Shown here: positions 26,430-40,689 of the stretch, piece after piece
How positions within the stretch are numbered: position 1 is the first letter of the stretch
Layout: each line of letters opens with the position of its first letter
DNA from: Celeribacter persicus
Lineage (GTDB): Bacteria; Pseudomonadota; Alphaproteobacteria; Rhodobacterales; Rhodobacteraceae
Direction of reading: 5' to 3'
NCBI RefSeq assembly: GCF_003050785.1
Contig: NZ_QAOH01000018.1
Span: forward strand, 1 to 58,703
Length of the DNA stretch: 58,703 nt
Program-made: the position numbers and the translations under genes
The notes under the pieces: model-generated
Database searches by the model: none
Told to the model about the DNA's origin: nothing
The model's input: the letters and a program-made list of their open reading frames with translations, nothing else

Positions 26430-27466
26430 TGTTTTTCGCGTCCGACAACACTTCCGGCGTTCACCCCAAAATCATGGAAGCGCTCGTAAAGGCCAACGAT
26501 GGCTACGCCGCGCCCTATGCAAACGATCGCTGGACGGCAGAGCTGACCGAGCGCTTGCGCGATCTGTTTCAGGCCCCCGACGCGCTGGTCTATCCCATGG
26601 TCTCCGGCACCGGCACCAATGCGGCACTTCTGGCGGCGATGACTCCGCCATGGGGCATCGTCTATTGTCACAAGACCGCACATATCGAGGTAGATGAGCG
26701 CAATTCCGTACCGTTTTATTCGGGCGGGGCAAAGCTCAAACTTATGGCAGGCGAGGGCAGCCGGATGACGCCGAACGAGTTGCGCACAGCGGTAACCGGC
26801 GACAGTGCGAGAGACGATGTCCACGCAAGCCCCCCTGCGGCAGTGTCGCTCACCAACCTCACCGAGTTCGGCGAGTTGTACCGCCCCGCAGATATTGCCG
26901 CTCTGGCCGAGGCTTCTCGCCTGCCGCTGCATTTCGATGGCGCCCGTTTTGCCAATGCCATGGCGGCGAGTGGCGCGACGCCATGGCAGATGACACGAGA
27001 ACTGGCGACACTCTCTCTGGGGGCCACGAAAACCGGTGCGATGGGGGCCGAAGCCGCTGTTCTGTTTGATCCGTCATACAAAGAAGCCTTCGAGAGCCAG
27101 CGCATGCGTGGCGGGCATAACCTTTCGAAAGCGCGCTATATTTCGGCACAGATACTGGCGTGGCTGGAAGGTGATCTCTGGCTGGAACTGGCGACACAGG
27201 CCAATGCCATTGGCGCGCGTCTGGCAAGAGGAATTGCGGAAATCGGCGGGGAGCTGGCTTACAGGGTCGAAGGCAACCTGGTCTTCGCCCGCCTGCCCCG
27301 CAGGATGCATGTGCAGGCCAAGGCCAAAGGCGCGGTCTATAACATGTGGGGGCCGGGCACGGCGCTGACCGGTGATCCCGACGAGCCGCTTCTGGCGCGG
27401 TTCGTCGCAAGCTGGTCGACGACAGAGGCCAATGTCGATGCGCTCTTGGCGGCGCTGAGCGACTGA
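26429..27466 (+). CDS. ltaE: Low-specificity L-threonine aldolase (beta-eliminating lyase family)
   Basis: This pyridoxal-phosphate enzyme splits threonine or allo-threonine to glycine and acetaldehyde. The 345-residue protein has the cofactor-lysine segment SLGATKTGAMGAE, the cofactor-contact HFDGARFANA and the N-terminal DNTSGVHPKI. The start overlaps the YcgN-family stop. Bacterial aldolases of this type can act on other beta-hydroxy amino acids. The substrate is inferred from the family. It is convergent with the isomerase gene. Confidence 0.85.
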   Translation: MFFASDNTSGVHPKIMEALVKANDGYAAPYANDRWTAELTERLRDLFQAPDALVYPMVSGTGTNAALLAAMTPPWGIVYCHKTAHIEVDERNSVPFYSGGAKLKLMAGEGSRMTPNELRTAVTGDSARDDVHASPPAAVSLTNLTEFGELYRPADIAALAEASRLPLHFDGARFANAMAASGATPWQMTRELATLSLGATKTGAMGAEAAVLFDPSYKEAFESQRMRGGHNLSKARYISAQILAWLEGDLWLELATQANAIGARLARGIAEIGGELAYRVEGNLVFARLPRRMHVQAKAKGAVYNMWGPGTALTGDPDEPLLARFVASWSTTEANVDALLAALSD

Positions 27467-27484
27467 TCGGGGCGGCTCATCGTC

Positions 27485-28084
27485 TCACAACGCCCCAAGA
27501 TAGTCGTCCAGCATATCCAATCGGTCCTGCCCCCAGAACCGCTCATCCGTGTCGGTGACGATATAAAACGGCGAGCCGAACACACCGGCTTTCAGCGCTT
27601 CTTCGAGGTTCTGCGTGTAAATCTCCGCGCCCTTGAGCATGCCGGTCATCGACAGCATCGGGTCAAAACCCGAAGCCTTCAAAGCTTCCGTGATCACCGC
27701 ATCGTCGGCAATATCGCGATCCTCTTCCCAGACCGCTTTCAAAAGCCGCTGCACCAAGCCGTCGAGATCGCCGCCCCCGGCCTCCTGCGCCGCGATCAGC
27801 GCATAGGACGCGGGAGCTGCGTTGGTCGGCCAGAAGGCGGGCTGAAACTTCATCGGCTTGCCGGCCTGCGCAGCAAAGCGTTTCAACTCCTGCATCCGGT
27901 ACACCTTGCGCGCCTCGGGACGGTCCGCCGGGCGTGGCGCACCGAGACGGTCGAACATGGTGAGAATGTCGAAGGGCTTGTAGCGTACGCTTGCCCCGTG
28001 TTTCGCGGCGATCTCCGCGAACCGATCCCCCGCGAGGTAGGTGAAGGACGACAGAAGCGAAAAATAGTAGTCGATATGTGCCAT
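27485..28084 (-). CDS. 2-hydroxychromene-2-carboxylate isomerase / DsbA-like thioredoxin-fold protein
   Basis: This 199-residue protein belongs to the kappa glutathione transferase and HCCA isomerase group. It starts DYYFSLLSSFTYLAGDRF, where the fold's active-site serine lies, and has the cis-proline region GVFGSPFYIV and the C-terminal FWGQDRLDMLDDYL. The authentic isomerase acts in naphthalene breakdown, but no such pathway is nearby. The true role may be a glutathione-dependent isomerase or reductase. GGGAGA precedes ATG 28084. Confidence 0.82.
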   Translation of the reverse strand: MAHIDYYFSLLSSFTYLAGDRFAEIAAKHGASVRYKPFDILTMFDRLGAPRPADRPEARKVYRMQELKRFAAQAGKPMKFQPAFWPTNAAPASYALIAAQEAGGGDLDGLVQRLLKAVWEEDRDIADDAVITEALKASGFDPMLSMTGMLKGAEIYTQNLEEALKAGVFGSPFYIVTDTDERFWGQDRLDMLDDYLGAL

Positions 28085-28197
28085 TTGGTCTCTCCCGGCG
28101 CCGCATGATGTTTGCAAGAAGCTAGCGGGGTGGTAAGCGGTGTCAACGTTACGATTCCGTGACGGTCAGGCCGAAAATCACCCCGGGAAAAGCTGCT

Positions 28198-29214
28198 ATG
28201 CCCATGACTCACGAGCCCAAACTCATCGCCGGTAATGCCAACCGCACCCTCGCCAACGCCATCGCGCGTCGTCTTTCCATGCATCGCGGCATGTCGATCG
28301 ACCTTTGTGACGCACGCGTCGAGCGCTTCAACGACGGCGAGATTTTCGTCGAGGTGTACGAGAACGTGCGGGGCGAGGACATGTTCATCGTTCAGCCGAC
28401 CTCGAACCCGGCCAATGACAACCTCATGGAGCTCCTGATCATCACCGACGCGCTACGCCGCTCCTCCGCCGGTCGCATCACCGCCGTCGTACCCTATTTC
28501 GGCTATGCCCGTCAGGATCGCCGCACCAAGGCCCGCACACCGATCTCCGCGAAACTCGTCGCCAACATGATGGTCGAAGCGGGTATCGAGCGGGTTCTGA
28601 CCCTCGATCTGCACGCGACGCAGATTCAGGGCTTCTTCGACATCCCGGTGGACAACCTTTACGCCTCCCCGGTCTTCGCGCTCGACATCAAGCACAATTT
28701 CAAGGACGGCATGGACGACATCATGATCGTCTCCCCGGACGTCGGCGGCGTGGCGCGCGCCCGTGAGCTTGCCAAACGCATCGACGCGCCCTTATCCATC
28801 GTCGACAAACGCCGAGAAAAACCCGGCGAAGTGGCCGAGATGACCGTGATCGGCTCCGTCGAGGGCAAGAAATGCATCATCGTGGACGACCTTGTCGACA
28901 CCGCTGGCACGCTCTGCAAAGCCGCCGATCTTCTAATGGATCATGGCGCCGCCGAGGTGCATGCCTATATCTCCCACGGGGTTCTTTCGGGTCCGGCCGT
29001 GGAGCGCGTGACCAATTCGCGCCTGTCCTCTCTGGTCATCACCGACTCGATCGAGGCCAATGACGCCGTCGCCAAGTGCAAGAACATCCGCGTGGTGCCC
29101 ACCGCGCCTCTGTTTGCACAGGCAATCATCAACACCTGGAACGGCACCTCCGTGTCCTCTCTCTTCGAAGACAAGACGCTGATCCCGCTTTATGAGGGCG
29201 TGTATCACCCGTAA
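28198..29214 (+). CDS. prs: Ribose-phosphate pyrophosphokinase (PRPP synthetase)
   Basis: This enzyme makes PRPP from ribose 5-phosphate and ATP for nucleotide, histidine and tryptophan synthesis. The 338-residue protein has [10 protein letters not shown], the [19 protein letters not shown] segment and the PRPP loop [11 protein letters not shown]. It is about 20 residues longer than many bacterial Prs proteins. ATG 28198 has GGGA about nine bases upstream; an ATG at 28204 is a close alternative. A strong terminator follows. Confidence 0.95.
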   Translation: MPMTHEPKLIAGNANRTLANAIARRLSMHRGMSIDLCDARVERFNDGEIFVEVYENVRGEDMFIVQPTSNPANDNLMELLIITDALRRSSAGRITAVVPYFGYARQDRRTKARTPISAKLVANMMVEAGIERVLTLDLHATQIQGFFDIPVDNLYASPVFALDIKHNFKDGMDDIMIVSPDVGGVARARELAKRIDAPLSIVDKRREKPGEVAEMTVIGSVEGKKCIIVDDLVDTAGTLCKAADLLMDHGAAEVHAYISHGVLSGPAVERVTNSRLSSLVITDSIEANDAVAKCKNIRVVPTAPLFAQAIINTWNGTSVSSLFEDKTLIPLYEGVYHP

Positions 29215-29234
29215 GTTCGTGAATGATTCACAGA

Positions 29235-29268
29235 AAAGGCGCGCAGGACCTCCTGACGCGCCTTTTTT
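29235..29268 (+). terminator. Terminator after prs
   Basis: AAGGCGCG pairs with CGCGCCTT. The inner arms CAGGA/TCCTG extend it with a single bulged A, and a run of six T follows. Confidence 0.88.
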
Positions 29269-29288
29269 CATGCAGATGGCTCAGCCCC

Positions 29289-29636
29289 TCAAACCTCCCA
29301 GTCATCCTCATGCCGTACAGGCCCGAAAGCAACCCAGTCCGCTCGCACACGAGCGATCTTCGTGTCGCCCCAAGTGCGGAATACGATGACAAATCCGTCT
29401 TCCGTGACCATTTCGGCGGAAATATCGACGCGATGATTGGTGGACTGGTCGATGTCGAGCATCGACAGGCTGACCTGCACCACAGGGGCCTTCAGATAGG
29501 GTTCATCGAACTCCACCACGCGGCGTAATTCACGTGGCCCCTTGCCGGTCCACATCGCACCGCCGTCCTGGAAATCGGAAAAAAGCACGAAGGACCCTTG
29601 CGTGATCCCAAGCTGATGGCTGTCAATTCTCAACAT
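29289..29636 (-). CDS. H-type lectin domain protein
   Basis: This 115-residue protein consists almost entirely of an H-type lectin-like beta-sandwich. The diagnostic run is FDEPYLKAPVVQVSLSMLDI, then NHRVDISAEMVTEDGF and FRTWGDTKIARVRADWVAFG. In animals and slime moulds such domains bind N-acetylgalactosamine. Bacterial versions are mostly uncharacterised. There is no signal peptide, so it would be cytoplasmic. The start is uncertain between ATG 29636 and GTG 29657. It is isolated between the prs terminator and the MazG-like gene. Confidence 0.72.
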   Translation of the reverse strand: MLRIDSHQLGITQGSFVLFSDFQDGGAMWTGKGPRELRRVVEFDEPYLKAPVVQVSLSMLDIDQSTNHRVDISAEMVTEDGFVIVFRTWGDTKIARVRADWVAFGPVRHEDDWEV

Positions 29637-29704
29637 GGTTTTTGATCTTGTCTCCACAAAGAGACTGCCCTGAAACGGCCCGGAAAGAAAAGGGGAAAGC
29701 GCGC

Positions 29705-30058
29705 TTAAAACTGCGGTTTTCTGGCGTGTTTCGCCCGGATTTTGGCGATGATCTCGGAGCTGTCGATGCGGCTCAGTTCCTTGTGCGCCTCTTGCTCAAG
29801 CTCGATGCCATGCGTCGCGCAAAGCGAGGCGAGCGTCACCATGACCCCGCCAACTTCCTGCGGCGCATCGCCCTTGGGTCGGGAAAACACATAGTCCACA
29901 AGTTCATGAGCAAATTCCCGGCTCGCACCGAGCGATTGCACCAATTCCAGAGATTCTTCGAGAAACCGCCGGTTGCGCTCCACCGCATCCATGGCGACCT
30001 CTTCACCGAAACAGGCGAGAACCCAATTGTGAACACGGTCCTGAAATGTCTTGTCCAT
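29705..30058 (-). CDS. MazG-like NTP pyrophosphohydrolase-related protein
   Basis: This 117-residue, mostly helical protein has the helix pattern of all-alpha NTP pyrophosphatases: RFLEESLELVQSLG supplies the ExxE helix and QEVGGVMVTLASL the second metal-binding helix. In place of the usual ExxxD, the second helix reads EVGGVM, so the metal site may be degenerate. The family removes pyrophosphate from nucleotides. It follows the atp terminator on the same strand and is probably transcribed separately. Confidence 0.6.
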   Translation of the reverse strand: MDKTFQDRVHNWVLACFGEEVAMDAVERNRRFLEESLELVQSLGASREFAHELVDYVFSRPKGDAPQEVGGVMVTLASLCATHGIELEQEAHKELSRIDSSEIIAKIRAKHARKPQF

Positions 30059-30080
30059 TCGATATCCGTTTCAATGCTGC

Positions 30081-30114
30081 AAAGAAAAAGGCCCCGCGTG
30101 ATGCGCAGGGCCTT
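30081..30114 (-). terminator. Terminator of the ATP synthase operon
   Basis: AAGGCCCcGCG pairs with CGCaGGGCCTT. On the minus strand it is followed by a T-rich run, the complement of AAAGAAAAA (30081-30089). It lies 24 bases beyond the atpC stop. Confidence 0.88.
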
Positions 30115-30137
30115 CCCAATTCCGTATCAGGGACCAA

Positions 30138-30545
30138 TCAGAGATTGGTGTGGAACCCGAGGTCCTCGGCGATATGCACAAGGTCGGCGAGGAAGGAATG
30201 CGTCTCCGCCTGCTCCTCCTGCGTGGCCTTGTCATGCTCGGCACGGGCCTGAGTGATCATCTCGTTGACGATCTCCTGAGACATTTCCCCACGCGGCAGA
30301 GCAACCTCGGCCAGCACGGAGATATGTTCGGGAGACAGCTCGGCGAAGCCGCCCGTCACGATGAACTCCATCTCGCCCTCCGTCCCGTTCGCAATCAGAC
30401 GACCGGGACGCAGAGTGAGGATGGTGGGCTCATGGCCCGCCATCGCGGTCAGACGACCTTCGGAACCCGGGATCTGAACCTGCTCCACAGTCAGAGACGC
30501 AAGTTTGCGCTCGGGAGAGACGAGATCGAATTGGACTGTAGCCAT
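30138..30545 (-). CDS. atpC: ATP synthase F1 epsilon subunit
   Basis: This is the central-stalk subunit of F1, which couples rotation and inhibits ATP hydrolysis. The 135-residue protein begins MATVQFDLVSPERKLASLTV and has the beta-sandwich segment MAGHEPTILTLRPGRL followed by a helical C-terminal part. It is the last gene of atpHAGDC and ends at the operon terminator. The start is ATG 30545. Confidence 0.94.
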   Translation of the reverse strand: MATVQFDLVSPERKLASLTVEQVQIPGSEGRLTAMAGHEPTILTLRPGRLIANGTEGEMEFIVTGGFAELSPEHISVLAEVALPRGEMSQEIVNEMITQARAEHDKATQEEQAETHSFLADLVHIAEDLGFHTNL

Positions 30546-30569
30546 AATCGGCCTCCTTCCGGGTTTCTG

Positions 30570-31997
<1,428 letters not shown>

Positions 31998-32013
31998 TTA
32001 TGTCTCCGGGTTC

Positions 32014-32886
32014 TTAGAGCGCTTCAGCGCCCGAAATGATTTCGATAAGCTCGTTGGTGATCACGGCCTGACGCGAGCGGTTGTACTCGATCGTCAGCTT
32101 GTCGATCATGTCGCCTGCGTTGCGCGTCGCGTTGTCCATGGCGGACATCCGCGCGCCCTGCTCGGAGGCGGCATTTTCCAACAGCGCCGAGAAGATCTGC
32201 GTTGCCACGCCACGCGGCAGAAGATCGGCAAGTATGCCTTCCTCGGAGGGCTCGTAATCGTAGAGCGCGCTTACGGCACCCTCTTCGACTTCGTAAGCCG
32301 CCGGGATGATCTGCTGGGCGGTCGGGACCTGCGTCACGACGTTCATGAACTTCGCGTAGAAGATCGTCACCACGTCGAACTCGCCCGCGTCGAATTTCGC
32401 CAGAAGATCTTTGGCGATCTCTTGCGCGTTGACGTAGCCGACTTTCTTGACCTCGGTGAGGTCCACATGACCGACGAACAGGTCCGCGTATTCCCGCTTG
32501 AGCTGTTCACGGCCTTTCTTGCCAACGGTGAGGATTTTCACCGTCTTGCCAGCGGCCAGAAGCTCTTTGATACGGGTCTTGGCCAGCTTCACGATGTTCG
32601 TGTTGAAGCCGCCGCAGAGACCTTTCTCAGACGTCATGACGACGAGCAGCTGCACATCGTCCTTGCCGGTCCCGGCCAGAAGCCGGGGCGCGGTATCGGA
32701 GCCACCGACCGACGCCGACAGCGCACCCAGCACAGCGTTGAACCGCTCTGCATAGGGGCGCGAGGCCTCGGCCGCATCCTGTGCCCGCCGCAGTTTCGCG
32801 GCGGCCACCATCTGCATGGCCTTGGTGATCTTGCGGGTCGATTTGACCGACGAGATCCTGTTTTTGAGATCCTTGAGGCTGGGCAT
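32014..32886 (-). CDS. atpG: ATP synthase F1 gamma subunit
   Basis: This is the rotating central shaft of F1, 290 residues. The N-terminal helix [20 protein letters not shown] and the C-terminal helix with [15 protein letters not shown] and [13 protein letters not shown] form the coiled-coil axle. It lies 17 bases after atpA and is cotranscribed. Confidence 0.97.
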   Translation of the reverse strand: MPSLKDLKNRISSVKSTRKITKAMQMVAAAKLRRAQDAAEASRPYAERFNAVLGALSASVGGSDTAPRLLAGTGKDDVQLLVVMTSEKGLCGGFNTNIVKLAKTRIKELLAAGKTVKILTVGKKGREQLKREYADLFVGHVDLTEVKKVGYVNAQEIAKDLLAKFDAGEFDVVTIFYAKFMNVVTQVPTAQQIIPAAYEVEEGAVSALYDYEPSEEGILADLLPRGVATQIFSALLENAASEQGARMSAMDNATRNAGDMIDKLTIEYNRSRQAVITNELIEIISGAEAL

Positions 32887-32903
32887 CTAAGCGTCCTTCA
32901 GGA

Positions 32904-34441
<1,538 letters not shown>

Positions 34442-34442
<1 letters not shown>

Positions 34443-35002
34443 TATCCGACCTCTTTCATTGCATTCTGGAGGGAGTTGAGCTTGGAGGCGATCGAGGTGT
34501 CGATCATCTTCGAGCCCACCTTAACGACAAGACCGCCGATGATGGCTTCATCCACGGTCGCATTGATGTTCACGGTCTTGCCAAATTTCTCGGAGAGGGT
34601 CTTGGCAAGTTTGGTGGTCTGCGTCTTGGTCAGCGCCTTGGCGGAGGTGACCTCGGCGGTCACTTCGCCACGCTCCTCGGCAAGCAGATCGCCAAGCTTG
34701 GCGACGAGCTGCGGCAGGACGAACAGACGGCGGTTCTGCGCCATCAGCCCGAGCGTACCGGAGACGATGCCGGAAAGACCGGCTTTTGCAGCAATCGCCT
34801 TGATCGCGGCTTCGAGTTCTTCGCGGGTGTAGACCGGCGAAGTGATCAGAGCCTTGAGATCGTCGCTCTCGGCAAGCGCGGAAGACAGCGTCGCCACGTC
34901 CTCTTCGAGCGCCGCGATGGCATTGCTTTCCTTGGCCAGTTCAAAAACGGCCGTTGCATAACGTGCGGCGATGCCGCCGGAGATCGAAGCTGGTTCGGAC
35001 AC
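34442..35002 (-). CDS. atpH: ATP synthase F1 delta subunit
   Basis: This peripheral-stalk subunit links F1 to the b subunits. The 186-residue protein reads [21 protein letters not shown] prefer GTG 35002 over the in-frame GTG 35008, because GGAAGG then sits six bases upstream instead of directly abutting the start. It is the first gene of the F1 operon. F0 genes (atpBEF) are absent, as expected for alphaproteobacteria, where they form a separate operon. Confidence 0.93.
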
Positions 35003-35456
35003 GTCCACCCTTCCGATGTCTTAGGGCCCGTCCCCGTCCGCCCCTTGCGGGTTCTCGTATCGGGAATGAGCAGCTTGACTGACCCGCGCAGCATACGCAG
35101 GCAACAAAATCAGCGTGGATGTAGCAGAGCCCAGACCATGCCGCAACCTTGTTACGCCAGTTTAGCGCCAACACCGGAAAACTTGCTTTGTTTGCTTTTC
35201 AGGGGCTTAGGCGGAATCTTTCGTCAGGGCGCAAAAAAATTTCACGTCGGATGCGGGAGGCGTTCACGGATTCGTGCGATTCCCCTCTCTTCGTCCTTTT
35301 CCCGAAGCCTGAACCATGTCGTTGCGAAGTCTTGAAAATCCGCACCGAACGGGCAAAAATCAGGACAATCCAGTCATAATACACCGGACACGGCCCGCCT
35401 TACATGGTGGCGATCCGACAGACCTCGCCACAATTCGCTTATACCTTGATTACAGA
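35003..35456. other. Intergenic region upstream of the ATP synthase operon
   Basis: About 450 bases lie between the methyltransferase stop and atpH. The part near atpH holds a likely promoter at 35118-35146 and a leader of about 110 bases. The rest (35150-35456) shows no credible gene. I found no clear terminator for the methyltransferase gene there. Confidence 0.5.
35118..35146 (-). promoter_or_regulatory. Likely promoter of atpHAGDC
   Basis: On the minus strand TTGCGG (35146-35141) and TACATC (35123-35118) are separated by exactly 17 bases. Transcription would start near 35111, leaving a leader of about 110 bases before the GTG of atpH. Confidence 0.5.
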
Positions 35457-36206
35457 TTAAACCGGCTTCGCCTCGGGCACGGGCCGAAGTCCCTCCAGCA
35501 CGCCGCCTTTGCGCCGCACTGCTTCGGGTGTGCCCGATCCGGTCTGGGCGTAAACCTGTTTCGACGCTTCCACCACGAGGACCCCACCGGCAAGCGCCGT
35601 AGGCATCTGCCGCCCGATCCGTTCCCAGAGCGGCCCCCAGCGTTTCCAGAACCGTTTGTGCGACGGCGGCTGGAACAGCACCGCCGCATGACGTTCCGGC
35701 ACGAACCGCGCCTGCCGGAGCTGAATTTCGAGCTGGCTCATGCTGTAAGGCCGACCATAGCCAAACGGCGTGCTGTCCGAGCGCGACCACAGCCCGCCAC
35801 GGTTCGGCACCACGAACAGCGCCTTGCCCCCCGGCCCCAGCACACGCCAGCACTCCTCCAGCAAAGCATCCGGCGCATCCGACGTTTCCAGCCCGTGCAT
35901 CACGACGAGCTTATCCACGAACCCGGTCTGGAGCGGCCAGCGGGTTTCCGGGCAGAGCGCCGAGACATTCGGTTGCCCCACGGGCCAGTGCATCACGCCT
36001 TGCTGATCCGGCATCAGCCCGACCACGCGCCGCGCATCCGCCAGAAACGGTCGCAGTAAAGGCACGGCAAAACCGAAACCCGCCACCGTCTGACGCTCGG
36101 CATTCGGCCAAAAGGTCACGACCTGATCGCGGATCGCCCGCTGCGCGGCACGACCGAGCCCGGTACGATAGTAGAAATTTCTCAGTTCAACGACGTCGAG
36201 ATGCAT
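35457..36206 (-). CDS. Class I SAM-dependent methyltransferase-like protein
   Basis: This 249-residue protein starts [20 protein letters not shown]. It has a methyltransferase-type fold core: [14 protein letters not shown] in place of the usual GxGxG loop, [26 protein letters not shown] as the motif-4/post-4 region, and [19 protein letters not shown]. The cofactor loop is atypical, so activity is not certain. It is divergent from gloB, and the pairing of a methyltransferase-domain protein with glyoxalase II is common in alphaproteobacteria as far as I know. The substrate is unknown. Confidence 0.78.
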   Translation of the reverse strand: MHLDVVELRNFYYRTGLGRAAQRAIRDQVVTFWPNAERQTVAGFGFAVPLLRPFLADARRVVGLMPDQQGVMHWPVGQPNVSALCPETRWPLQTGFVDKLVVMHGLETSDAPDALLEECWRVLGPGGKALFVVPNRGGLWSRSDSTPFGYGRPYSMSQLEIQLRQARFVPERHAAVLFQPPSHKRFWKRWGPLWERIGRQMPTALAGGVLVVEASKQVYAQTGSGTPEAVRRKGGVLEGLRPVPEAKPV

Positions 36207-36275
36207 TGCAATCCCTTGGACTTCCCAGAATGCTGGGTTCAAGGCCACCATAACCGCAAGAGACCGGAGAACGCC

Positions 36276-37064
36276 ATGCCAGAGATCGCACCAGAGAACG
36301 CCCTCGAAATCGTCACCGTCGCCGCCCTCTCCGACAATTACGATTTCCTCGTCCACGATCCGGTGAGCGGGCGCACGGCATTGGTCGATGCCGCCGATCC
36401 CGCGCCGATTCTCGACGCGCTCACGGAGCGTGGCTGGACCCTCGACGAGATATGGCTGACCCATCATCACTGGGATCATATCGACGGCGCTGCCGGCCTG
36501 TTCGAGGCGACAGGAGCAACGATTACCGGGGCTGCGGCCGATCAGCACCGCCTGCCGCCGCTGACCCGCGTGGTGGAACCGGGACAGAGTTTCGACTTTG
36601 CCGGTCACGAGGTGCAGATTATGGGTGCGGATGGGCACACCCTCGGCCATATCGCCTACTACATCCCGGATGCGAAGGCGCTGTTCTCCGCCGACAGCCT
36701 GATGGTTCTGGGCTGCGGGCGTCTGTTCGAAGGCACGCCAGAGCAGATGTGGGAGACGCTCTCGCGTTTCGCCACCCTGCCCGAGGACACAATGATTTAT
36801 TCGGGTCACGAATACACGGCCTCGAACGCGCGGTTTGCGCTGACCATCGAGCCGGAAAACGCCACCTTGCGCAATCGTGCGAAAACCATTGAAGAAATGC
36901 GCATGAAGGGCGAGGCCACCGTGCCCGCCCCGCTCTCTCTGGAGCTTGCGACCAACCCCTTCCTGCGCGCCCATCTCGCCCCCGTGAAAAAGGCGCTCGG
37001 CATGGCGGACGCCTCCGATGTCGCCGTGTTTGCCGAAATCCGCGCCCGCAAGGACAGGTTCTGA
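36276..37064 (+). CDS. gloB: Hydroxyacylglutathione hydrolase (glyoxalase II)
   Basis: This metallo-beta-lactamase-fold enzyme hydrolyses S-lactoylglutathione to lactate and glutathione in methylglyoxal detoxification. The 262-residue protein has the metal motif [11 protein letters not shown], then [30 protein letters not shown] and the substrate region [14 protein letters not shown] with its late histidine. GGAG precedes ATG 36276. Divergent from the methyltransferase gene. Confidence 0.93.
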   Translation: MPEIAPENALEIVTVAALSDNYDFLVHDPVSGRTALVDAADPAPILDALTERGWTLDEIWLTHHHWDHIDGAAGLFEATGATITGAAADQHRLPPLTRVVEPGQSFDFAGHEVQIMGADGHTLGHIAYYIPDAKALFSADSLMVLGCGRLFEGTPEQMWETLSRFATLPEDTMIYSGHEYTASNARFALTIEPENATLRNRAKTIEEMRMKGEATVPAPLSLELATNPFLRAHLAPVKKALGMADASDVAVFAEIRARKDRF

Positions 37065-37298
37065 TGCCCCGTGCGCCCCTTGTTTTCCTGTCAAGTCATC
37101 ATAGATGGTTTATAACGAATGAGGGGAACATTCGGCCCAAACCGCACAAAACTTGACGTCTCCGAAAAATTTACCGGTGTTAACCACTTTTTTCCTTGAA
37201 GCTCGGGCGTATCAATCGAACTTTAAGAGTATGAGGCCACGGTTGGGTGCGGGGCCAGTCCCCCTCCAGACCCCGAATGCGAAGGAGCACAGAACGTC

Positions 37299-39638
<2,340 letters not shown>

Positions 39639-39646
39639 GCCTTTGA

Positions 39647-39676
39647 AAAGCCCCGTCACCTTGACGGGGCTTTTTC
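39647..39676 (+). terminator. Terminator after clpA
   Basis: AAAAGCCCCGTCA pairs with TGACGGGGCTTTT around a short CCT loop and ends in TTTTTC. It is one of the strongest stems in the window. Confidence 0.93.
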
Positions 39677-39708
39677 TTCGCGCGACTGTAACCGCATTCA
39701 CAAAACCA

Positions 39709-40686
39709 ATGTCTGTCATGCGTGCCCTGATTGCCTCTCTCCTGCTCCTCGCCACTCCGGTCCTTGCCCGCGATCCGGTGCTGGCCCCACCCATCGACTG
39801 CGTGCTGGGCCAGACCTGCTACATCCAGAATTACGTCGATGCCGATCCCGGCCCCGGCACTGCCGATTTCACCTGCGGCACGCTGAGCTACGACGGCCAC
39901 AAGGGCACGGATTTCGCGCTGCCCGTCACCCTCGACATGTGGCAGGGCGTCGATGTACTGGCCTCCGCCCCCGGCACGGTGAAGGCCATTCGCGACGGCA
40001 TGGAGGATTTTTCACAGGATGCGGAAGGCGCCCCCGACGTCACCGGCAAGGAATGCGGCAATGGTGTGGTGATCGACCATGGCGATGGCTGGAGCACGCA
40101 ATATTGCCACATGATGAACGGCACCATCGCCGTTCAGAAAGGCCAGCGCGTCGGCGCTTCCACGGTACTTGGTCAGGTCGGTCTTTCCGGCATGACCGAA
40201 TTTCCGCATGTTCATCTCGCCATTCGCCACAACGGCAAGATCATCGACCCGTTCAATCCCACCGGACTGATTGCCTGCGGCAAAGATGCAATGCTGAATG
40301 GCACGCTTTGGGACCGTGATATGATCTATCACACGGGCGGCCTCCTGACTCTCGGGATCGACACCAAAGTGCCGGATTACGAAAGCGTCAAGGCAGGCAC
40401 GGCGGGCAACGACCCACTCCGCTCCGACAGCCCCGCGCTCGTCGTCTTCGGCTTCGGCTATGGCACTCTGAAAGGCGACATCCTGCGGATGAGCATCTTC
40501 GGCCCCGAAGGTGAGGTGATCGCTCACGACGCATTGCTGGAGAAGGATCAGGCCCGCATGTTCCGCGCTGTCGGTCGGAAAAATCCGGGCACATGGCCCT
40601 TGGGCGGCTATACCGCGACGGTGCAACTCCTGCGCAAAGGCGAAGAAATCGACCGGCTCGAAGAACGCTTCCGCATTGATAAGTAA
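39709..40686 (+). CDS. M23 (LytM-type) metallopeptidase, exported
   Basis: This predicted periplasmic peptidoglycan endopeptidase has 325 residues. A signal peptide (MRALIASLLLLATPVLA) precedes the mature part. The zinc site is intact: HKGTDFALP supplies His and Asp (HxGxD), and FPHVHLAIRHNG supplies the HxH. A C-terminal beta-rich domain of about 110 residues (from ~215) follows the catalytic domain. ATGs at 39709 and 39718 are both possible, and no strong ribosome site distinguishes them. It is convergent with the OmpA-like gene, only 3 bases away. Intact zinc ligands argue for enzyme activity rather than an activator role. Confidence 0.85.
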   Translation: MSVMRALIASLLLLATPVLARDPVLAPPIDCVLGQTCYIQNYVDADPGPGTADFTCGTLSYDGHKGTDFALPVTLDMWQGVDVLASAPGTVKAIRDGMEDFSQDAEGAPDVTGKECGNGVVIDHGDGWSTQYCHMMNGTIAVQKGQRVGASTVLGQVGLSGMTEFPHVHLAIRHNGKIIDPFNPTGLIACGKDAMLNGTLWDRDMIYHTGGLLTLGIDTKVPDYESVKAGTAGNDPLRSDSPALVVFGFGYGTLKGDILRMSIFGPEGEVIAHDALLEKDQARMFRAVGRKNPGTWPLGGYTATVQLLRKGEEIDRLEERFRIDK

Positions 40687-40689
40687 GAC

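Noticed and set aside
37154..37240. TTGACG and CTTGAA boxes upstream of clpA as heat-shock promoters
   Set aside because: Neither has a matching -10 box at acceptable spacing, so I could not support a promoter.
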